Shown here one piece after another: positions 59,305 to 64,000 of a DNA stretch of 64,000 nt. Numbering within the stretch: the stretch's first letter is position 1; each line of letters opens with the position of its first letter. The notes under the pieces were generated by a model. It ran no database searches and was not told the origin of the DNA. It saw nothing but the letters and a program-made list of their open reading frames with translations. The DNA comes from Pseudomonadota bacterium (GTDB taxonomy: Bacteria > Desulfobacterota > Desulfovibrionia > Desulfovibrionales > Desulfovibrionaceae): positions 101,581 through 165,580 of the forward strand of contig JAHIUW010000007.1 of NCBI GenBank assembly GCA_018816865.1, given 5' to 3'. The translations under genes and the position numbers were made by a program.

Positions 59305-59673
59305 TATTGATCTCCATGACTGGGGGCTGCGATGAGGGCAGGGCGTTCCGGGACGATGCGTACCTGCGGCCAAGTTCTTACCCAAGATGATTACGATAAC
59401 CGTCACTTATGCCATTGCGCCGCGAATCGCCAGTATCATAGCGGAGAAAAGGACTACAGACTGAGGTGAGGTATGACGTGCTCTTAGTAGCTGAAAGTAA
59501 TGAGATTTTTACGATGCATAAAGATTACTGACAGTTGCGGCTGGCACAGGGCTTTTAACTAAAGCTAATATACTGATTTTACTTATTATTTTTATAATAA
59601 AACTTGGCACAACCATTGCTGACTCCATCATAGTCATTCGGCACCTTACACACCAGATGCACAGGAGATCGGC
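59305..59673. other. divergent intergenic region upstream of the chemoreceptor gene
   Basis: 369 bases without a gene. The centre and right side (59480-59605) are AT-rich. It contains the near-consensus sigma-54 element at 59605-59619 and a degenerate one (TGGCACAGGGCTTTT) at 59542-59556. The left part must also hold the minus-strand promoter for the flavodoxin-ferredoxin gene. Confidence 0.5.
59605..59619 (+). promoter_or_regulatory. near-consensus sigma-54 promoter
   Basis: TGGCACAACCATTGC matches the sigma-54 -24/-12 consensus (TGGCAC-N5-TTGC) at every core base. The chemoreceptor ATG lies 55 bases downstream, with AGGAG before it. Confidence 0.75.
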
Positions 59674-61611
59674 ATGAGCCTAAGAAAAAAGCTGCTTCTA
59701 TTACTTGGCCTGTGCGTAGCAGGATTCAGTTGTCTCTTTCTTGTTGATATAGTTGGAAAAAGTAAGATTTCAACCATGTCCCAGCTCAAGGAGCTGGCGG
59801 TTGATTCTGAAGTGCATGTGCTGCAAGCCAGGCGTCATGAAAAGAATTTCCTGCTTCGCGGCGAAGTCGAATACGTGGACAAGGGCATTGTGGAAATAGA
59901 TGCCATTGCTCAGGCTCTTGGGTTGATAGCCAAGCAGTCCGCTTTGGACGTTGGGCAGGTCCTGGAAATTGAGACGATCCTGGCCGACTATCGTGAGGGC
60001 TTTCATATCCTTGCCGAGACCCAACGAGCCATGGGGTCTTTGGATTTCGGGGTCGAGCATGATTTTACCCTCGCCGCGCGGCAACTGGAACGCGGAATCC
60101 AGAATGAGGCTAATCAAGATATCCTTGTCGCCATGCTCCAGATGCGACGCCATGAAAAAAATTATCAGATTCGAAGCGATCCAGAATATTTGGACAAAGT
60201 TCATGCGGCTGCGAGCAGTATCCGCGGGATGCTTGATGGCCACACGGATTTGCTCCAATTATTGGCAACATACGAAGAAACAATGACCTCCTGGGTAAAC
60301 AGTCGGCAGGCCCAGGATAAATGCGCCAATCGGTTGGTGGAACTGGGACGCAAGCTGGAGCCAGGCATCCTCGCTCTGCATCAGGACTTCACGGACCGCT
60401 TGAAGACACTGCAACAGCGGGTGTCGGCCATTTCATTGCTGTTGCAATCGGCTGCAGTGCTGATTGTCGTTGTGCTGATTCTGTGGGTGATCCGGAGCAT
60501 CAGCGCCACTCTGGGGTCGCTGGCAGACTATTCCAGGGCCGTGGCTCTTGGCGACTTGGAAGCCTCACCCAAGGGCACGTTCCATGGCGAACTGGCTGCC
60601 CTGCGGGATGACATCACTACCATGGTGGCCGGACTAAGGGAGAAAATGACCCTGGCCGAAACCAATGAAAAAACCGCCCTGAGTGAAACAGAAAAAGCCC
60701 GGCTTGCCACAGATGAAGCGACACGCAACGAGGCGGAAGTCCGTGAGTTGCTGGAGCGTATCAATGTGGTCTCTGGGCGAGCCCAAGGCATTGCCCAGGA
60801 ACTTGCTTCATCAGCCGTCGATCTCTCCGACCAGACCAAGGATGTCAGCCAAGGGGCGGAAGTGCAAAAAGACCGCGTCACGGAGACGGCCACGGCCATG
60901 GAAGAAATGAACGCAACGGTGCTGGAGATTGCCCGTGGTGCCGCAGCCGCGGCCTCAGCATCTTCGGCGACCCGGGAAAACGCCCAGCGCGGGATGGTCG
61001 TGGTGGACAAGACCGTCTCGGCCATGAGTCGTGTGAATGACATCACCATTTCATTGAGAAAAAACATGGAACAACTCGGGACGGATGCCGAATCCGTGGG
61101 GCAAGTCATCGATGTGATCAACGAGATTGCCGATCAGACCAATTTGTTGGCGCTCAACGCTGCCATTGAGGCTGCGCGGGCGGGTGAAGCAGGGCGGGGT
61201 TTTGCGGTGGTGGCCGACGAGGTGCGCAAGTTGGCCGAAAAAACAATGGCCGCGACAAAGGAGGTCGCCTCCCGGATCCATACCATCCAGGCGTCGTCCC
61301 GCGTCAACCGCTCGGATATGGAACGAGCCTCCTCAGTGGTGGCAGAGGCCAACACCCTGGCTTCTGATTCGGTACGCATGTTGAACGAGATCACCAGTTT
61401 TGCCGATGATGCGGCTGGCCAGGTTCACTCCATTGCCGTTGCCAGCGAGCAGCAATCCTCCGCATCCGAAGAAATCAATCGCGCCCTGAGCGAGATCAAC
61501 TCCATCGCCACGGAAACAGCCCAAGGCATGGTCAGATCCTCCAGTGCCGTGGAATCTCTGGCCCGGACTGCGGACGAACTGAAACTGCTTATCCATGATC
61601 TTGGGACGTAG
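59674..61611 (+). CDS. methyl-accepting chemotaxis protein with HBM sensor domain
   Basis: The 645-residue chemoreceptor has two membrane helices (near residues 7-29 and 265-285) around a periplasmic helical bimodular (HBM) domain. This is marked by the repeated [18 protein letters not shown] and [18 protein letters not shown] pattern (residues ~53 and ~158). A HAMP segment follows. The signalling domain has [20 protein letters not shown] and [20 protein letters not shown] domains often bind organic acids or quinate-like ligands. Transcription from the sigma-54 element at 59605-59619 is likely. It signals through CheA/CheW, encoded elsewhere. Confidence 0.93.
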   Translation: MSLRKKLLLLLGLCVAGFSCLFLVDIVGKSKISTMSQLKELAVDSEVHVLQARRHEKNFLLRGEVEYVDKGIVEIDAIAQALGLIAKQSALDVGQVLEIETILADYREGFHILAETQRAMGSLDFGVEHDFTLAARQLERGIQNEANQDILVAMLQMRRHEKNYQIRSDPEYLDKVHAAASSIRGMLDGHTDLLQLLATYEETMTSWVNSRQAQDKCANRLVELGRKLEPGILALHQDFTDRLKTLQQRVSAISLLLQSAAVLIVVVLILWVIRSISATLGSLADYSRAVALGDLEASPKGTFHGELAALRDDITTMVAGLREKMTLAETNEKTALSETEKARLATDEATRNEAEVRELLERINVVSGRAQGIAQELASSAVDLSDQTKDVSQGAEVQKDRVTETATAMEEMNATVLEIARGAAAAASASSATRENAQRGMVVVDKTVSAMSRVNDITISLRKNMEQLGTDAESVGQVIDVINEIADQTNLLALNAAIEAARAGEAGRGFAVVADEVRKLAEKTMAATKEVASRIHTIQASSRVNRSDMERASSVVAEANTLASDSVRMLNEITSFADDAAGQVHSIAVASEQQSSASEEINRALSEINSIATETAQGMVRSSSAVESLARTADELKLLIHDLGT

Positions 61612-61785
61612 CCCTGGGCAAGGGCAGGGTGGCGGCAGGCATATTTACCCCTTTGCCCTCGGGGTCGGCTCAGTTTTTTCTTTGTTGATAACAGCCTAAA
61701 ATAAAAGATTTGTCATGATGCTTTCGCTTTTTCAAACAAGGGAATAATAGAACATGAAAATCCATTCACCCAGAGAGGTTTTAAG

Positions 61786-62874
61786 ATGATCACAACGACC
61801 ATATTCCCCGGACGCTATGTCCAAGGCCAGGGAGCACTCTCCCTGCTTGCGGAGGAGACCAAGCGCCTTGCCTCCAAGGCCCTGATCATCGTTGATCCCG
61901 CGGTTTCTTCCCTGCTTGAAACATTGCTGACCGCCGATGCGGAGGTGTCCCTTACGTCCGCACCTTTTGGCGGGGAGTGCAGCGACGAGGAGATCGCCCG
62001 CCTGACTGAGCTGGCCAAGGGCTGCGCCGCCGGGGCCATCGTGGGCTTGGGCGGCGGCAAGGCCCTGGACACGGCCAAGGCCGTGGCCCACGCCCTGGGC
62101 CTGCCCGTGATCATCGTCCCGACCCTGGCCTCCACGGACGCGCCGTGCAGTGCCTTGTCCGTCATCTACACGACCGAGGGGGCCTTCAAACGCTATCTCT
62201 TGCTGCCGCGCAACCCGGACGTGGTCCTGGTGGACAGCGAGATCATCCTGAACGCCCCGGTCCGTTTCCTGGTTTCCGGCATGGGCGACGCCTTGTCCAC
62301 CTGGTTCGAGGCCGAGGACTGCCGCCTGAGCGGCGCGGGCAACATGACCGGTCGCCCGGGCAGCATGACGGCCATAGCCCTGGCCAAGCTATGCTTCGAG
62401 ACCCTCATGGCCGACGGAGCGGACGCTATCCAGGCCATGAAGGACAAGGAAGTCACCCCGGCCCTGGAACGCATCATCGAGGCCAACACCCTGCTTTCCG
62501 GCCTGGGGTTCGAGAGCGGCGGCCTGTCCGGCGCACACGCCATCCACAACGGCCTGACCGTGCTGCCGGAAACTCACCATTACTGGCATGGGGAGAAGGT
62601 GGCCATCGGAACCCTGGCGCTGATCATGCTGACCGACAAGCCCGCGGAGCTCAAAAACAAGGCTTTTGATTTTTGCCAGGCCGTGGGCCTGCCCATCTGC
62701 CTGGCCGACATCGGGCTCGACACCCCCACGGACGCGCAACTGATGCGCGTGGCCCAGCAGGCCTGCGCCCCGGGGGAAACCATCCACAACATCAAGGGCG
62801 GCGTAACGCCGGAACAGGTCCTTGCGGCCATCAAGGCCGTGGACGCTGAAGGCAGGCGCCGCAAGGGAAGCTGA
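61786..62874 (+). CDS. gldA: glycerol dehydrogenase (GldA type)
   Basis: The 362-residue enzyme belongs to the iron/zinc-containing alcohol dehydrogenase family and matches NAD-dependent glycerol dehydrogenase. The motifs are GLGGGKALDTAKAVAHALG for NAD, PTLASTDAPCSALSVIY for the substrate loop, and the metal ligands Asp in GMGDALSTWFEA, His in GGLSGAHAIHNGL and His in YWHGEKVAIG. The usual product is dihydroxyacetone. A strong terminator follows at 62912. It may work in the same physiological setting as the YhcH-family gene downstream, but they are separate units. Confidence 0.93.
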   Translation: MITTTIFPGRYVQGQGALSLLAEETKRLASKALIIVDPAVSSLLETLLTADAEVSLTSAPFGGECSDEEIARLTELAKGCAAGAIVGLGGGKALDTAKAVAHALGLPVIIVPTLASTDAPCSALSVIYTTEGAFKRYLLLPRNPDVVLVDSEIILNAPVRFLVSGMGDALSTWFEAEDCRLSGAGNMTGRPGSMTAIALAKLCFETLMADGADAIQAMKDKEVTPALERIIEANTLLSGLGFESGGLSGAHAIHNGLTVLPETHHYWHGEKVAIGTLALIMLTDKPAELKNKAFDFCQAVGLPICLADIGLDTPTDAQLMRVAQQACAPGETIHNIKGGVTPEQVLAAIKAVDAEGRRRKGS

Positions 62875-62911
62875 TCCGCGTCGCCACGACGCATTCCAGA
62901 CTGCAGAGACA

Positions 62912-62942
62912 CGGAGGGGCGAAAAGCCCCTCCGCTTTTTTT
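62912..62942 (+). terminator. intrinsic terminator after gldA
   Basis: CGGAGGGGC (62912-62920) and GCCCCTCCG (62926-62934) form a perfect 9-bp stem with a GAAAA loop, followed by T7. Confidence 0.9.
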
Positions 62943-63116
62943 GCGGGAAGCAGAGGAGGGTGAGGCAGGGCTTTTGTTTTGCCATTGTATTTCACCTGGA
63001 ATATATCGGATTGGCGTCACCGCTATTTCTCAGGCTGTGTGACGAGTTGTCCGCATTTCAGGCAACACGCCATAATAATAGACCTATCCCAAGACTTTTG
63101 ATGGAGACTGTTGCAC

Positions 63117-63575
63117 ATGATTCTAGACGTACTTGAAAACCTGCCTCAATATTTTTCGCTTTCTGAAGGGTTCGAGAAAACCGCCAAATTCCTGGCAAGT
63201 CAGGATCTGGATATCATTGCTGCAGGCAGACACGAGATTGATGGCGAATCTGCCTTTGCGATGGTCTCCAGGAACACCGGACGACCGCGAGACGGTGCCA
63301 GGCTTGAGGCGCACCGGCAATACATCGACATCCAGATCGTCCTCGCCGGGCACGACAACATCGGCTGGAAGCCCGTGAGCCAATGCAGCCAACCAGACGG
63401 CCAATACATCGAGGAACGTGACGTACGGTTCTATCTGGATGAGCCGGAAATCTGGCTACCGCTGACGCCTGGGAGGTTCGCGATTTTCTTTCCGGAAGAC
63501 GCGCACCTGCCGTCTGTCTCCTCCGGGCCGCTGGATAAGCTCGTTGTGAAGGTCGCCGTGGACCGGCAATCATAA
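63117..63575 (+). CDS. YhcH/YjgK/YiaL (DUF386) family protein
   Basis: The 152-residue protein is a cupin-like beta protein of the YhcH/YiaL family. RLEAHRQYIDIQIVLAG, near residue 60, carries the conserved histidine/aspartate pattern. LTPGRFAIFFPEDAHLPSV and LVVKVAV follow, again with family-type metal-binding candidates. Relatives act in sugar-acid or sialic-acid metabolism, as anomer-specific or related enzymes, but none has a settled general function. The ATG 63117 has GGAG upstream; a TTG six bases earlier is also in frame. No sugar genes are adjacent. Confidence 0.85.
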   Translation: MILDVLENLPQYFSLSEGFEKTAKFLASQDLDIIAAGRHEIDGESAFAMVSRNTGRPRDGARLEAHRQYIDIQIVLAGHDNIGWKPVSQCSQPDGQYIEERDVRFYLDEPEIWLPLTPGRFAIFFPEDAHLPSVSSGPLDKLVVKVAVDRQS

Positions 63576-63653
63576 GAGAAAGTGGGCAGCCTTGTAGACC
63601 TGCCACTGTTCCTGCCCCAAGAATCCCGGACTGAAGAAGAGAAAATAGGTATG

Positions 63654-63685
63654 GTGTCCCCCTAATTCAGTGTCCCCCTAATTCA
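63654..63685. repeat. 16-bp perfect tandem repeat (GTGTCCCCCTAATTCA x2)
   Basis: Two identical 16-base units lie head to tail at 63654-63669 and 63670-63685. They sit exactly at the 5' edge of the DNase remnant, which suggests a slip or mobile-element scar. Motifs of this kind (GTGTCCCC with AATT) are also seen at ends of REP-associated or IS200-like elements, but no transposase is nearby. Confidence 0.75.
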
Positions 63686-63869
63686 CGCTCGTCGTCATGC
63701 CCCTGGTGTGGCATCTCATGGCAGCAACTTGCCAAGAATCGAGGATGGAGACCGCTGGCTGCGGGGCTCGGCGGGGAATGTCGGTAAAGTCCCGGCGCAG
63801 ATTGCGGAGAAGCTGAATGGGAAGCAATTTGCAGAGTTTAAGGAATTTCGTGAAGCCTTCTGGATGTAG
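63666..63869 (+). pseudogene. remnant of a colicin/pyocin-type nuclease gene (truncated)
   Basis: An open frame of 67 codons after the repeat has no start codon of its own. Its C-terminal part, GDRWLRGSAGNVGKVPAQ, continues to EKLNGKQFAEFKEFREAFW. This resembles the N-terminal half of HNH bacteriocin DNase domains (colicin E9-type GDKW...RIADKLRDKEF...FDDFRKAVWEE). It stops before the catalytic HNH segment. It is therefore a broken, inactive fragment of a toxin gene. The upstream part is missing; the 16-bp repeat marks the break. A reading-frame stop at 63867-63869 ends it. Confidence 0.65.
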
Positions 63870-63984
63870 TGAGATGGTTATCACCTGACAGTTGGCCACA
63901 AAAGTGAAAGTGGTCATGCCGTCCTTGGCTGGGGTACGGTTGGAGTTGCAAAACTTCACCGGAACCTCAACACAGGAGAACGTC

Positions 63985-64000
63985 ATGACCACGAGGAAGA
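63985..64000 (+). CDS. start of a further gene (truncated by window end)
   Basis: ATG at 63985 has AGGAG 6-7 bases upstream and opens MTTRK before the window ends. In intact bacteriocin loci an immunity gene often follows the nuclease gene, but five codons cannot show this. Confidence 0.35.

Noticed and set aside
63678..63992. Minus-strand open frame of 104 codons at the window end
   Set aside because: It is antisense to the DNase-like remnant, whose frame gives a clear family resemblance; the minus frame gives none.
1..64000. Search for tRNA, rRNA and CRISPR arrays
   Set aside because: No rRNA-like stretch, no cloverleaf-forming segment and no regularly spaced repeat-spacer array were seen. 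A short tRNA could still be missed by eye.

Overview
The window reads as chromosomal DNA of a GC-rich, Gram-negative anaerobe of the sulfate-reducing Desulfovibrio type (Desulfovibrionota). The indicators are an exported sirohydrochlorin cobaltochelatase of the CbiK type, an archaeal-style split glutamate synthase with extra ferredoxin domains, a nadC-nadA-nadB de novo NAD operon, a NIL-domain ferredoxin, rubredoxins, a type III glutamine synthetase and many [4Fe-4S] proteins. Dense opposite-strand open frames are expected at this GC content and have been left out. The genus is an inference from gene content; no rRNA or tRNA gene was seen to settle it.

Layout. 1-4758 (+): the end of an unknown gene, then an ETF-quinone-oxidoreductase-like flavoprotein with etfB and etfA (a divergent electron-transfer module) and a DUF554 membrane protein. 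4852-6819 (-): a lipase-like hydrolase and a two-helix membrane protein. 7294-13690 (+): full-length glutamate synthase gltB, a degenerate transglutaminase-like lipoprotein and a small protein. 14058-15659 (-): GAF protein and gap. 15924-21055 (-): a second glutamate synthase split over three genes. 21541-25301 (+): yajC, a secD-secF fusion and a lipoprotein. 25360-25645 holds no convincing protein gene, but it does hold a candidate sigma-54-driven structured small RNA. 25691-29841 (-): a coiled-coil repeat protein and nadC-nadA-nadB. 29992-31326 (+): mgtE. 31524-37870 (-): a seven-gene operon ileS-lspA-PLDc_N-cpoB-like-NIL ferredoxin-PilZ-cheZ.

38905-43692 (+): a cobalamin riboswitch followed by a periplasmic cbiK, a FecCD-type permease, an ATPase, a periplasmic binding protein and a precorrin-2 C20-methyltransferase, with overlapping starts. 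43902-45116 (-): two rubredoxin-like proteins around a methyltransferase. 45492-49618 (+): a stand-alone tRNA-editing (AlaX-like) protein behind a 38-bp tandem repeat, a multi-PAS diguanylate cyclase coupled to a hemolysin III protein, and a thioesterase. 49844-54148 (-): glnN (type III glutamine synthetase), an ABC substrate-binding-like protein and an AhpD-like protein. 54217-58278 (+): LysR and a 994-residue membrane protein of unknown function. 58504-59304 (-): flavodoxin-ferredoxin protein. 59674-63575 (+): an HBM-type chemoreceptor behind a near-consensus sigma-54 promoter, glycerol dehydrogenase and a YhcH-family protein. The window ends in a truncated colicin/pyocin-type DNase remnant next to a 16-bp tandem repeat, and the first codons of another gene.

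Two themes link distant genes. Nitrogen assimilation appears three times (gltB, the split glutamate synthase, glnN). Sigma-54-like -24/-12 elements lie upstream of glnN, the chemoreceptor and the candidate small RNA. All functional assignments come from reading the protein sequences; no database search was run.
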